Source of the DNA: Latrodectus hesperus
Taxonomy: Eukaryota; Arthropoda; Arachnida; Araneae; Theridiidae
DNA: 64,000 nucleotides
Reading direction: 5' to 3'
Assembly: GCA_037975125.1 (NCBI GenBank)
Contig: CM075857.1
Span: 86,376,699 to 86,440,698, forward strand
The translations under genes and the position numbers were made by a program. The notes beneath the pieces are model-generated. The model saw only the letters and a program-made list of their open reading frames with translations. It did no database searches and was not told where the DNA came from. The first letter of the stretch is position 1; each line of letters starts with the position of its first letter. Positions 1 through 14,938 of the stretch are shown piece by piece.

Positions 1-427
1 AGAGATTAAATTATTAATTTTAACATTTCTTTGCGTACGCGAGAATGGCATTAACGTGAGAAAAACCACTGTAATTGAATTTCTGGTTTGTTGCAGTAAA
101 ACAGAAATTTCGAAACAATTCGATACCAAACATAACTCAGTTTAAAATTTTAAAAGTAAATTTAAGACATTAAAACAATAGATTAAAAATATTAATATTT
201 TTTTCGAAAATTCAAATCAGAAATAATTTGAAACATAATAATACTATTCTATTTTTGAGAATTCATTTGAAAGGTAATTCATTTCCAAATGGTTCTTGTT
301 CTTGGAGTTTGCAATTGAGCGCGGAGAGAAATTTAACGTATGTGTGAATAGAAATAGTAAATGATTATTGTAAACAGAAAAATTTCGATACACAAACACT
401 TAAATAAAAACTAAGCTATTTCTAATG
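1..427. other. AT-rich DNA, nothing recognised
   Basis: No coding signal, tRNA-like box or repeat was recognised. The last eight bases (420-427) form the left target-site duplication of the following MITE. Confidence 0.6.
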
Positions 428-680
428 GGCACACATGCTGTATAATCCAGGATGTAAAATTCTGAATTTTTTTGGCGATGAAGAAATGTTGCCAAGATGA
501 CGTAATGTGACATGCATGATGACGTAAATGCTAGGGTTTCCAAAAGAGAATTTTCTGCATAATTCTTATAGGTTCCTTATCTATGACGTAATGAAAACCA
601 GGTTGCTAGATACATAAGAATATCCGAAAAAAATCACCAAGTTCAAAATTTTACGTTCAGAATTATACGGCGTTTGTGCC
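428..680. mobile_element. Non-autonomous DNA transposon (MITE), copy 1, hAT-like duplication
   Basis: This 253-bp element begins GGCACA and ends TGTGCC. Its inverted ends match over about 23 bases with a few mismatches and share the core GTATAAT. It is flanked by TTCTAATG at 420-427 and TTTTAATG at 681-688, an 8-bp duplication with one mismatch, which suggests hAT. The second copy is at 53846-54099 in the same orientation and is clearly homologous along its whole length. It has no coding capacity. Three TGACGTAA motifs lie at 498, 520 and 584. The superfamily is inferred from duplication length only. Confidence 0.82.
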
Positions 681-688
681 TTTTAATG

Positions 689-3600
689 TTAATAACCCTG
701 TAAGTTTTTATGTAAATAATCATATATGGAAAGTAAAATACCAACAGTGTATAATTTTTTGAATTTTTATTTATTTTCATTATTATTATTTACATTTCAT
801 CAAAACAATAATAATTATCTGACCACAGTATATTTTTCAAAGCAAATTATCTATATTTTGTCAACGAGCTTCTTGGTATATAGTACAAATGTTGACTTAA
901 TTTGCATTGATAATTATAATCGAGAAAAAGCATAATGAAAATAACCAGTGCTTCTTTGAAATTACATAAAATGTAAAAGGATTCATATATTAAAAATTAA
1001 AGATGTTCCCCCCATCCATATTATATTTAAATTTCCCAGAAGAGATATAAACCGTAGTGCATTATGTATTTTGTTTCTAATGCTTACATTATTTAATTAA
1101 ATGTAAAATGAAAGTATTCATAAAATGTCCTAAAATTGTTTCATGTAAATATAAAATGCTCAAGAGACGCATTATTGTTAATTATAATATGTTAATCTAC
1201 AAAATGTACTACATTTAATTACAGTTAATAGTTAATATTAGCTAACTATTATGAGTGTACAGTATTATCTTTATACTCCAGCTTACAATAAGCAAAATGT
1301 GATAATTATTTCGTGCTGAAAATTGCTGTCTGATCACAACGAAACGAAAACGAGTTTAGTCATAATCAAAACGGCCATGAAAGTTTTAATTTGCATATAA
1401 ATTTGGAAACGATTTAAGTAATATTCACCACAATCACATATAAAAAAATTTCCGTTTATTTATAAACATTTAAGTTAAAATACAGGCTAATAATAACACG
1501 CTGAAAGCAGAAAAATATGTTGCTGATAATGATCAGGATTAAATTGTATTTATAAATAATAGTGAGAAATTTAAAGAAATCAATATAAAAATCTCTCATA
1601 AGAAAAGAGGCATTTTTTTAAAGTAAAAATGTCTCTTATTAGATAAAATTCAGAAATAAACTATGAAATGCTATTTCCTGGAAAAAAAATCAAAGACTTT
1701 CTTTGCGATAGATATTATCTCATTGTGTGAAATCGTTTATCTTTAAATTTTTTAGAATGCAATTGTAATAATAATCTGTTTTTTGCTGTAATATATTAGT
1801 CAAAAGTTATTTATTATTCTCTCTTTGGATTAGTGAGAGAAAAGTCTTCTGATAATAAATAAAATCTTGAAAATGAAGAATGATACGAAAAATCACATTA
1901 TTATTTTTCGAATCCTGTAGGGACTTTTCCCATAGAAAGAAATTTTGCAGACTTTATGCTTCTTGAAAAATGTAAAGAACACGAAAATAAAAAATAATAT
2001 AAAAAGTTCACAAAAGATGGAACATTTCTTAATAAACATTGAATGCATAAAAAATTCGATATAATTACTGTTACCTTTTATTTTTATTATTACGAAAAAG
2101 TTTATAAATGGTTAAGTAAGGTTAAAATTACAGTTAGATAAAGTTTATATAAAGTTAATACAATGAACTAAAAGTTTATAAATAATTTTATATATACTCA
2201 TTTATAAATAATTTTAATTATTTATAATATTTTTATACAACTCATTGAATGTATCATCATATGCGATGAAGAAATAAAATTATCATTTTTAAATAATTTT
2301 TAATTATAAGTAAATAATTATTTTATTTGATAAAAATAAATATTTTTTGCAATATTTAATGTAGCTAAATATTTTGAAAATTACATTATGCTATAATATA
2401 ATTAAAAAAATAACTCCAGAAACATGTAGCTAAATAATTCTGATATTTATTCTCCAAAAAAAAACCTTAATTTTTAGATATTCATTCATCTGATTTATTA
2501 TTAACATACATTTTGCTTATAATAACTCAGATTTCTCTTCTGTTTGTGGTTTCTTTATAGAATAAAACTTTTCAAAGTGAGAAAGTTAATCATTTTCCTG
2601 GTTTTAATCAAACTGGTGGCACTTATCTTGTTGTAAATGGTATATAGACTGAGGCTTGGTGAACATCCGTCGACTATTTATAGATGCATAATTATTGTAA
2701 CCAAGTGATATTATAGCTTCTGAAAATGTTCTTTTCCTGAACTTTTTAATTTGAAATGTTGGTGAAACTCTGTGGTTTACAAACGGGTACTCTTTGATTC
2801 TTTGGTGATTTTTTTTGACGCCAAGATAAACACTAAATTGTGTATATCAAAAGGCAACCCTAAAATTATGTTAATTAAAGTGCTAAAAAAACTAGGGTTA
2901 TCAGAATTTCAATTTTATCGCTATAATATTTACCGTTAACTTTTTCTCCAAACCAAGGGATACCCGCTTCTTTTCCGAACCCGGAAAGTTACTTTCAGAA
3001 AATTTTTCTCTGGCGACAGATATTATCCGTTTGGGGGAAGTCGTCTGGTAAGTTTCTGAGAATGCATTGTGGTATGAATATTTCTCGTAAAATGAGTCAC
3101 CTCCTTTGACTTTTAAGACAAGACTTCTCAGAATGAATTGAATTCTTAGAACATAGTGTAATGATAGGAGAAATTATTATTTTGTTTCTTCGTAAGAAAT
3201 ATTTTATTTATTTTATATTTTCTTAGGAATTAAATGAAAGCGAATATAAATAGATTTTAATTAACGAATTGCCAAAAAAATACAACTTATACACTTATAG
3301 ACAGAACATGTATAGCTAGAATCTCTTTTTACTTTTGTTATTACTAACATCGTTATAATCATAATTTCTAAAAGTTAATCATGCTTTTGTCAGTTAAAAT
3401 TAGTAAAATTAATTATACACTTCGCTGATTTGAAGCGAGTTATTTTCTAATATAAATGTACCCATATTAAATATTTTATCGATACTTGATAACAATTTTT
3501 CGTTCAAATATCTTTCACAAAATTATAAAACCACGACCTAAATCTTTTTTTTTTGTTTACAAAATTAAAAAGTTGTTACAAACAATTTTTCTGAATAACT

Positions 3601-4026
3601 TCAAATACTTGAGTTTTCATTGAATTAAACATGTTTTTAAGCAAGGATACATGACTTTTTGTTTTAGTCATCCATGATAGTTATTTTCAATTCATATACA
3701 GACTCATATTGAAAACAATTACTTGACGAGACAAATGTTTAAATATAATTTTAATAAATATAAATTTTTTACAGAACTAAGGTCTGAACTACATCTTCTA
3801 AAATATAAAACATAGATTTTTCTTTTTGAAAATCATATCTTAATTCCTTTAAACACAGCAAGGATCATTATCTTGCTGAAATCTTCAATATGACCCTCTA
3901 TAAATTGGGTCATTGTATTAAATACTTTATATCCGTTTAATATTAGCAAAGGATTTGTTGATAACAACTATTTAGATTTAATTTCATAAAATTGTAATTT
4001 TTATCATTTTCAAATTCATTATATGT
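689..4026. other. AT-rich DNA without recognised genes
   Basis: About 3.3 kb of low-complexity AT-rich sequence with short A and T runs. I see no domain, tRNA-like head or long repeat. The stretch 2930-3120 is richer in G and C than its surroundings but contains nothing I can name. Confidence 0.55.
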
Positions 4027-4348
4027 TGCTGTTGTTGTTATTTATGATACTTGGAGATGGCAAAGTGACTAGTAGACGGTTATGCGAAAATAAATTAGAA
4101 GGATGCGTCTTATGTTTAATCAGAGCACCAAGAAGATGAAAGTACGTCTTTGCTATAAGACACCTTCGATAGATGGCGCCACCAGATGATTTACTCCTTT
4201 AAATTTGACTTTGATTTGGAGCGGAGGAAATTTTCTTCAGACCATTACATCAATGACGAGTCCAGAGATTTAGCGAGCATGTATATCGCATGTACTCGGT
4301 TGATCTTTGGCGGCATTGGGAACCACTAACCACTAAGCTATCACGGCC
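4027..4348 (-). mobile_element. tRNA-derived SINE, family E, copy 1
   Basis: This minus-strand SINE matches a better copy at 31835-32222 along most of its length, including a stretch near its 3' part reading AATCAGAGCACCA on the plus strand. It ends in a (CAA)n-type tail at about 4027-4036. The tRNA-like head near 4320-4348 keeps the A-box-like part, but the B-box segment present in the other copy has been deleted. Flanks ATTCATTATATGTT and ATTCATATGTT look like a target duplication with a 3-base indel. Confidence 0.72.
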
Positions 4349-4480
4349 ATTCATATGTTTCTAAATTATGTTTGACGAATTACTGTTTTGGACATCTAAA
4401 TTGAATTTTCTGCTGGTGGAAAAATATTTTTCCATGTAGTATCTCAAGTCATAATACTATCATAATACAAGTCATAATAA

Positions 4481-5543
4481 GTATTAAGACATTTTTAGAA
4501 CGATTTCGATATAGAATTGAAAAAAAAAGTAAACTTTTTAGAAATAAACTTTTTGGCAACAGCTTATTATTTGAAATGAGAAACATCATCTGCTGCTTTT
4601 AAATGTATTCCTCTTTCAAAATGTCGCATGTAAACAGCTATGGATTGAAGGATATGTTTTTACGCTTTCCGAAGAGAAATATTCTTATTCCAGAATTAAA
4701 AAACGTTGTGAAATGCATGGTATTTAAATTTCGAAGTGCAAAATAAACAACATTATCAATCGGACATGTAAAAACCGTCAATCATTATTTTTACATGGAA
4801 AAAAGACTTCAAATGAATAACCGAAAAAAGTACGTACTGTTTCAAATGTTTCTAAAGTGAAATCCCTTTTAACAAGAGAAAATCCGCCAAAACAGAAATC
4901 AATTGTAAAGTTTTTAGATACATCTGTAGCAACAATAAATAAAATAATAAACCAAGATTTACAACTTAAAAAAGCTAAAAAATCTGATTAATTAATGATT
5001 GTCGTAGGTTTCTCTTACAATGGGAAATTAAAATTAAGAAGAGTGGGAAAAGTGTTAAAATCAACTCATCATACTATCAGGAGAAGGTTTTACGTCCAAT
5101 ATATACAGAAGAAATTCCACTTCTTTATCCCAAAGACTTTCAAAGAGTGAAACTTCATCAAGACAAAGCTATAAGCCATACTTTGAAAACTACCTCTGCA
5201 TTCCTTGAAAAAAATAAAGACTAATACAGGTATTGCATATAAACCTTTTCAACATATTCCTGCAAAGTCCCCTCCTGACGTTTCACCTATGGACTATAGT
5301 GCCTTTGGTCTATTAAAAAGAGCTCTTTCTAAACGCAAACCCATCGCAATAGATGGACTCTGGAAAGTAGTAGAAGAGGAATGGAAAGCAATATTCCTGG
5401 AAATTTTACGAAAAGCTCTTCTATTATGGAAATCCAGAAACGGTAGTCCAGAAAAAAGGCTATCAGATTGAACATTTAAAACAGCCTTTACATTTTAAAC
5501 ATTAATTAAATGGCCCGAAATCGTTTTAAAAATGTGTTAATAC
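4481..5543 (+). mobile_element. Degenerate Tc1/mariner-type element
   Basis: Inverted ends were found at 4481-4508 and 5516-5543. They match at 26 of 28 positions; the left one starts GTATTAAGACATTTTTAGAA. They enclose the transposase pseudogene at 4640-5471. The right side continues to about 5569 as sequence typical of a transposon end, but the left counterpart is decayed, so the true limits may be wider. The flanking TA cannot be judged because of that decay. Confidence 0.72.
4640..5471 (+). pseudogene. Tc1/mariner transposase pseudogene
   Basis: In the intact family this enzyme cuts and pastes the element with a DDD/DDE catalytic core. Here, conceptual translation in shifting frames shows a helix-turn-helix-like part at about 4850-4985 (SVATINKIINQDL-type), then a core segment with the second catalytic aspartate in HQDKA at 5162-5164. 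The third aspartate lies in the SPMDY motif near 5287-5300, inside the longest open stretch, 5205-5471 (88 codons). Stops and frameshifts are frequent in the first half. A deletion near 4985 removes the region that should carry the first aspartate. It cannot encode an active enzyme. Family assignment is from remembered motifs; the exact clade is uncertain. Confidence 0.82.
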
Positions 5544-5569
5544 CCTCTGTATTTTTTGCCCACTCCAAA

Positions 5570-8264
<2,695 letters not shown>

Positions 8265-8554
8265 ACGCTTCAAATATATAGTCAATTGCTCAATATTAAA
8301 ATTAAGTAAATGTACATGAAACAGACAGCATTTACATTTTATTAACTCGTATATTATTTTGTGGTATATGAAATATTTTGAGCTGTGACTATGTAACAAA
8401 ATATATGATTTTATAAAAGCTCACCGCAAAAATAAAAAAGCAGCGAATGATCATATATTAAATAGGTACAAAAACTTATTTCACAAAGTATAAAATTTAA
8501 AATATGAATAGTCAAAGTAAAAGAGAACTTACTTTAAAACCAGCACTTTCTGGT

Positions 8555-9170
8555 GCTTTAGATACCAGGTTCATAACCTATGCAGAATTTAAAGCTTTTT
8601 AGGACAATAAAGAAGATGCTCTGAATGACTTCTGAACATTTGAACGTGGCATATTCATTGCTTCTGCTACACCACGTGCTCTTTGATGAAGCCAAATCGC
8701 TGCCTAACCGAAGATCCGTCGTGTTCGCTAAAGGTGGTTGGGGCAAGTTAAAATTGGGTGTGGTCAGTATGTTCTCCCAGTGAAATAATACCTCTAGGGA
8801 TGTCAGACCAAGTATTAGGGGTCTTCTGCATGGTCCCTGCTTCAAAATCACTGAGACTCCACCCAACTGTTTCTATCCAACTTGTAGAGCACAACTCAGT
8901 GCTAACTATACGGAAGTTTGCTGGCGTAACAACACTACATGTTCTGGATCAATCATGTACCTTAAAAGACAATCAATTCCAAAAAGATAAAGAAACTGAA
9001 GTGAGAACCGGCATTAAGTTTCGAATTCCTGTTCAAATAACCTATGAACAATTCAAAGCTTTTTAGGATAATAAAGAAAATACTCTGGATAAAACTTATG
9101 GACTGGCATATTTATCTCTTTTGCCACACTTCGTGTTCTGGCACTATCATGTACCGTGAAAGTCTTGTCT
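8555..9170 (-). pseudogene. DUF4817-type transposase remnants, two partial copies
   Basis: Two direct copies of a ~100-bp segment lie about 465 bp apart, at 8572-8680 and 9037-9140. Read on the minus strand, each resembles the second helix-turn-helix and following linker of DUF4817/mariner-like transposases. Copy 1 gives RARGVAEAMNMPRSNVQK in one frame and YCPKKL-ILHRL in the next; copy 2 gives ARTRSVAKEINMP then YYPKKL-IVHRL. Both are frameshifted. A further short match links 8939-8970 with 9131-9161. No catalytic core was seen between them. The assignment rests on motif memory and is moderate; the sequence between the copies is unexplained. Confidence 0.5.
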
Positions 9171-9989
9171 TCTTCATCCTAAAATGCAACATTCTTTATT
9201 GCCTTTGTCGAAAAAAAAATTCTTGCCGATTCTACAACGAACTTGTTTTTTCAAATTTGGCTAAAAATAACTAAAAAGTTTGACAGTCGGTTTTAGCATC
9301 CCTTTCATAGATTGAATTTCATTACAGAAACTATAGCGGAATTACCATTTCGGTAAAAAAATTTAACAAAGCATGATCTGGTTAACGAAAGACTTTCTGA
9401 TTATAACATTCACGAATACATTGAAAACAGCATCCGTGAAAATTTTTTAAGTTTTTGTTTCTTCTACACAGTTGCTCATTATTTCGAAGATAGATTTTGT
9501 AATGGAAATTGAATGCCTGAAATGAAAGAAATTTCCCTGTAGCAATGTTTTATTTTTCTGTAAAAAACTGCCAAAGTGTATTTTTCTGTAGAAAACATTT
9601 CATTTTAAATTTCAGTTGAGAGCAGTGAGCTACCGATTGACGATGCCAATTGTTGTAATTAAACGTGTTTTAAATATTTCATGTCATATATGCAGCTCAT
9701 TTCGAAGATTATGTAATTTAATGAGTGAGCTTTACTGTGTTAGAATGGCTTTTTGATAAAAGTTAGAAATTTAAACTCAGAAAAATTCTTAAATATGCAA
9801 TTGGTTAAAACGCCCTCTGGCGGTAAAATTTCGACTTACTCTTTATTCTCTGAAAAATATTCTCATTCATTTACTATATTTGATACAAAATTTTATAACA
9901 GTCTAAACAAGATTTTTGCTTATCTAGATTTTAAAATGAGGCTGTTTAATTATGATCACAATGCATTTAGATTTATATGAAACCTTAAT
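9171..9989. other. AT-rich DNA with one CTCF-like motif
   Basis: No gene was recognised. On the minus strand, 9811-9823 reads CCGCCAGAGGGCG, close to the animal CTCF core. This is a motif match only, with no evidence of binding. Confidence 0.4.
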
Positions 9990-10240
9990 GATTAAGAAAA
10001 CTTATTTGAAAAAAATTCCACTGAAGTAAGCTGTCATTTAAAGTATTTTCTAGTATGATTTCAATAAACATTTTGGTTGAAAATAATAACGTTGCATGTT
10101 TTTGTATAATGTTCTGTATGAAGTATATTTCTGTAGTATCACCTTTACTGAAGTATGCGTACCATAAAATATCTTGACATATTCCATAAAAGCAAACACC
10201 ATATGGATTAAGGTCTAGGTAATATAATGGCCACATTATT
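9990..10240 (-). pseudogene. Transposase C-terminal remnant (mariner/DUF4817 type)
   Basis: The minus strand encodes an open stretch of about 83 codons beginning WPLYYLDLNPYGVCFYGICQ. This aligns with the family motif around the third catalytic residue, normally WPxRSPDLxPxDFWLWGYL. The catalytic aspartate position reads G (NPYG where NPxD is expected), so the copy is dead even apart from its truncation. The remainder resembles the C-terminal helices that follow in the family. It cannot be the tail of the remnants at 8555-9170, because on this strand a C-terminus should lie at lower coordinates than its N-terminus; it is therefore a separate insertion or a rearrangement. Confidence 0.5.
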
Positions 10241-11925
<1,685 letters not shown>

Positions 11926-11946
11926 TATATATATATACGAGTATAT

Positions 11947-12165
11947 ATCAAGGTTGACTCAGCCTTTCATTCCTTCAGTGGGTCGATTAACTGAGTACCA
12001 AGCAAGCTTGGGAACTAAACACTGGGGGTCTTACGTTAGGCTGACCACCTAATTGGGACATATGCTTCGCACCCCAGGGCCCGCGGTCATGAAAACAGTT
12101 ATGGGCACTGTAGACCTTGGCCCACATGGGATGTCGTGCCATGGAGTTCAGTTTAGTTTTTTAGT
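11947..12165 (+). mobile_element. SINE family A, 5'-truncated copy
   Basis: This matches the body and 3' end of the full-length SINE at 62048-62338, read on that element's minus strand. Shared blocks include GACTCAGCCTTTCAT, ACCAAGCA(A/T)GCTTGGGAACTA and GGCACTGTAG. The tRNA-like head is missing. It lies just downstream of the solo LTR. Confidence 0.85.
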
Positions 12166-12359
12166 TATATCACGTATATATATATATATCACATTATTGT
12201 TATAAAACATACCTATACTCACAAAAATTATCGTATCCATTATACATACATATACATGTCCATAACTGCACCCTATGTTGGTTTCAGTTAATTATAAGGT
12301 AATATTTTGCTAATTAATCTAATTTTTACACAACGTAATCGACAAACATATAGGCAGTA

Positions 12360-12470
12360 GCGAATGCCCATCTCCTGTTGTTCAGCAGTGGCTGGTATCG
12401 AAATCCAGACTTTCATTCTGTAGATTACTGTACTACCACTAATCTACGGTGAGCCCATGGTATTATACAT
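12360..12470 (-). mobile_element. SINE family F, head fragment 1
   Basis: On the minus strand it reads as a tRNA-derived head with an A-box-like TTAGTGGTAGTACA and a B-box-like TTTCGATACCAGC, followed by the family F sequence CTGTTGAACAAC-type. It is one of three related heads stacked in 630 bp. Confidence 0.65.
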
Positions 12471-12474
12471 TTTG

Positions 12475-12760
12475 TTAACGCGGTGTGGATTGCTTATTTG
12501 CCGAAAGGCTATTGAAAAGGATTTTAATGTACATCGCGTCCTTGCCTTCCTATTGACTTTGCATGTTTAGTGGAATATAAGCCACAAGGGAGAAAACCAT
12601 GAAGAATCCAAGCACACACCCGGAAAGACGAGCGTGAAGATGGCAAAAAAAGCAACATCCATTTGCCTTTCTCTGACAGTGTGTGGAATCCAATTTGGGA
12701 CTTTTAACTCTGAGGAATGGTGTTCTGCAACTAAATCACAGAGTGCCCATGGCATTATAA
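12475..12760 (-). mobile_element. SINE family F, diverged copy 2
   Basis: The head near 12690-12760 is diverged (GATTTAGTTGCAGAACACC on the minus strand), but its spacing and the following GGCAAATGGATG-type block match the family. The body runs to about 12475. The 5' flanks of this copy and copy 1 begin alike (CCCATGGTATTATA and CCCATGGCATTATAAA), so they arose by nesting or local duplication. Confidence 0.55.
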
Positions 12761-12764
12761 ATCT

Positions 12765-12990
12765 GTTACGGCGTCGTTTACTGTTTAAAGAGAGACTGTA
12801 AAAGATACTATGAAACATTATTCGCTGGTTTCAAGTGAAGAATCCCAGAGAGAATCCACGTCCTTATTCCGACAAAAGCGCATACAGATGGCAGAGACTC
12901 AACTTGATTCTGCAGCTGTTCAACAGGGACTAGTATCAAACCTGAGACCTTTATATCTGAAGAGCGATGTTCTACCACTAAGCCATGGTT
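12765..12990 (-). mobile_element. SINE family F, copy 3
   Basis: On the minus strand the head reads CCATGGCTTAGTGGTAGAAC with a B-box-like GGTTTGATAC, then the family block CTGTTGAACAGC. The body continues toward 12765. Open stretches crossing this copy are not genes. Confidence 0.65.
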
Positions 12991-14270
12991 AAAAACATCC
13001 CATTATAACTTAGTTGATTATCACGTATCGGATTATGAACATATAATGATTATTATATATAATGTTGCACACACACATTGTTCATAATGTTAACCATCAT
13101 GTTCATACTGAAAGGCGAATTAATCATAATAACATAGTCACATTAAAAAATCACCAGAAGTATTCAGTTATTGCATATATTAATTTAAATACACACATAT
13201 AGTTAGTTAAAATGTTAATAAATAACGAATTAAAAAAAATTATTTCAAATCACAAATTATTAAATATATCAATTTATTATCATGAAACATATTGTTATTT
13301 GAAGTCATTAAAAACCATGTATTATAAGCTAACTTAATTTTTAATATCTTTATATAGTAATTAAAATACAATGATGAATTTTAAATAAAAAAAATTGCTT
13401 GAAAAAATTTCAGATATTTTGACAATAGGATTTTTTTTTTATCTATGTTTATAAATAATGGAAATGTAATTTAGAGAAAATATTTTATAGTTTATCCGAG
13501 ATTCACAGTGGCTCAAGTTATGTATGAAAGAAACTGCATTAACTTTTACTCTACATATTAATAATAACCTTAAAATATGAAATATTTCTCAAAAATATTG
13601 AATATATCGAGACTTTTCCTTTTATCTTTTGGCTTGTGAAGATCGGTGCTTCCGATAAAATATGGGGCAGCATGCCTAGTTCGGAGCACGAAATGCGATG
13701 TTTTTTGTATGCAAATGATGTATATTCTGCGTAATAGACTTGACTGTTCGCTTACACAGATGTTCATGATGCTTTCTAGTTATTGTCCCCATTGTGAAAG
13801 AAAGCCATTCCCCAGCCCACATTTATGATGGTCCCATTTCACTCCAAATGAGCTTTTAGTCGGGAATCTTTATTTCTTTCTGTTAATGTCTTGTCGTTTG
13901 TGGCCAGTTGAAAGAGCGAATGTTCTTTAGGATTAAAGCCAGAAGCCATGAATGCTATTTATTCATTTTTAGTCACAGTTTACCACAAATCCTTTTTTTT
14001 TAAAGTGTAGTTATGTTTTGAGAATGCGTGACTCAATATAACTCAAGGCTGGTACTTTTTTCAAAGATTTTTTTTATGAGTTTATGTAAGGTGAAATGTC
14101 TGATTAATTGCAATCGATGGCATAAAAAGAAGGAAGATTGAATTTCTTTTTTATGCAAAATCTAGGTATGCATTTTAACTACTAGTGATGATTGATATTA
14201 TTTGGAATAGTGTAGAGATAGTCTTGTTCCTTAAATATCGATAATTCTTGGAATAGCACATGTGCATGTT
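12991..14270. other. AT-rich DNA, nothing recognised
   Basis: Nothing can be named here. The part 13620-13940 is slightly less AT-rich and has short overlapping open stretches on both strands, none resembling a known protein. Confidence 0.5.
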
Positions 14271-14278
14271 ACTTAAAT

Positions 14279-14930
14279 CAGTGTTTTTCAACTGGATTTA
14301 CTTCAAGGACCGGTAAAATATTACGGTACATTCTCGCGGACCAGCAAGTTTAATAATTAGACACATTGGTATTATTTTTTTTATCATGAATAAATCATTA
14401 AGACAAAAATATTTTTTGAAGAGTAATTAGAGAATTAAATTAATTTTATAAATTATATTGCGATAGATATTCAGTAATTCAAGTAATCAGAGATACATAA
14501 GGCAGACAGAGGTACACTAAATGGTATACTAAGTGTACTCCACGGCAATTTAAGAACAGGAGTTAGGTACACAGTTGGCAGTTAGTTAGATTTTTCTTCA
14601 TCAATTGTATTAGTTTCTAAACTAGTAAACTATTGTTATTGTAATGTAGGTGCTGTTTTAATATCATTTGTCGGCTGATGACACATCGGATTTTGGACAA
14701 GTATTTGGATATTTCGTGGACCGGCGGTTGGTTTGGTTTGTTTGCCGCTCAACGGTCATTTTTTTGCACGCGAGGGCTGATTAGACCGGGACCTAAGGTT
14801 TAAATTAGATTCCAACCCACTACAAGCATTCATGCCCAAGGTTGGATTCGAACCCATGAACTGTTGAACCGAAGGCAAGAGCTCTAACCATTCGGCTGCC
14901 AGCTCGGCGACCGGCGGTTGAGAAACGCTA
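14279..14930. mobile_element. Non-autonomous hAT element
   Basis: The left end CAGTGTTTTTCAACTGG and the right end, read inward as TAGCGTTTCTCAACCG, are imperfect inverted repeats of the classic hAT kind. The flanks are ACTTAAAT (14271-14278) and ATTTAAAT (14931-14938), an 8-bp duplication with one mismatch. The 652-bp unit has no transposase. A family B SINE sits near its right end, so the original element was about 460 bp. Confidence 0.87.
14731..14908 (-). mobile_element. tRNA-derived SINE, family B, nested in the hAT element
   Basis: A perfect 12-bp duplication, GACCGGCGGTTG, flanks it at 14719-14730 and 14909-14920. On the minus strand it begins GCCGAGCTGGCAGCCGAATG, has a B-box GGGTTCGAATCC, and ends in a (CAAA)n-type tail. 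It matches 61766-61940 along its length. Because it splits the hAT right end, the SINE inserted later than the hAT element. Confidence 0.94.
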
Positions 14931-14938
14931 ATTTAAAT

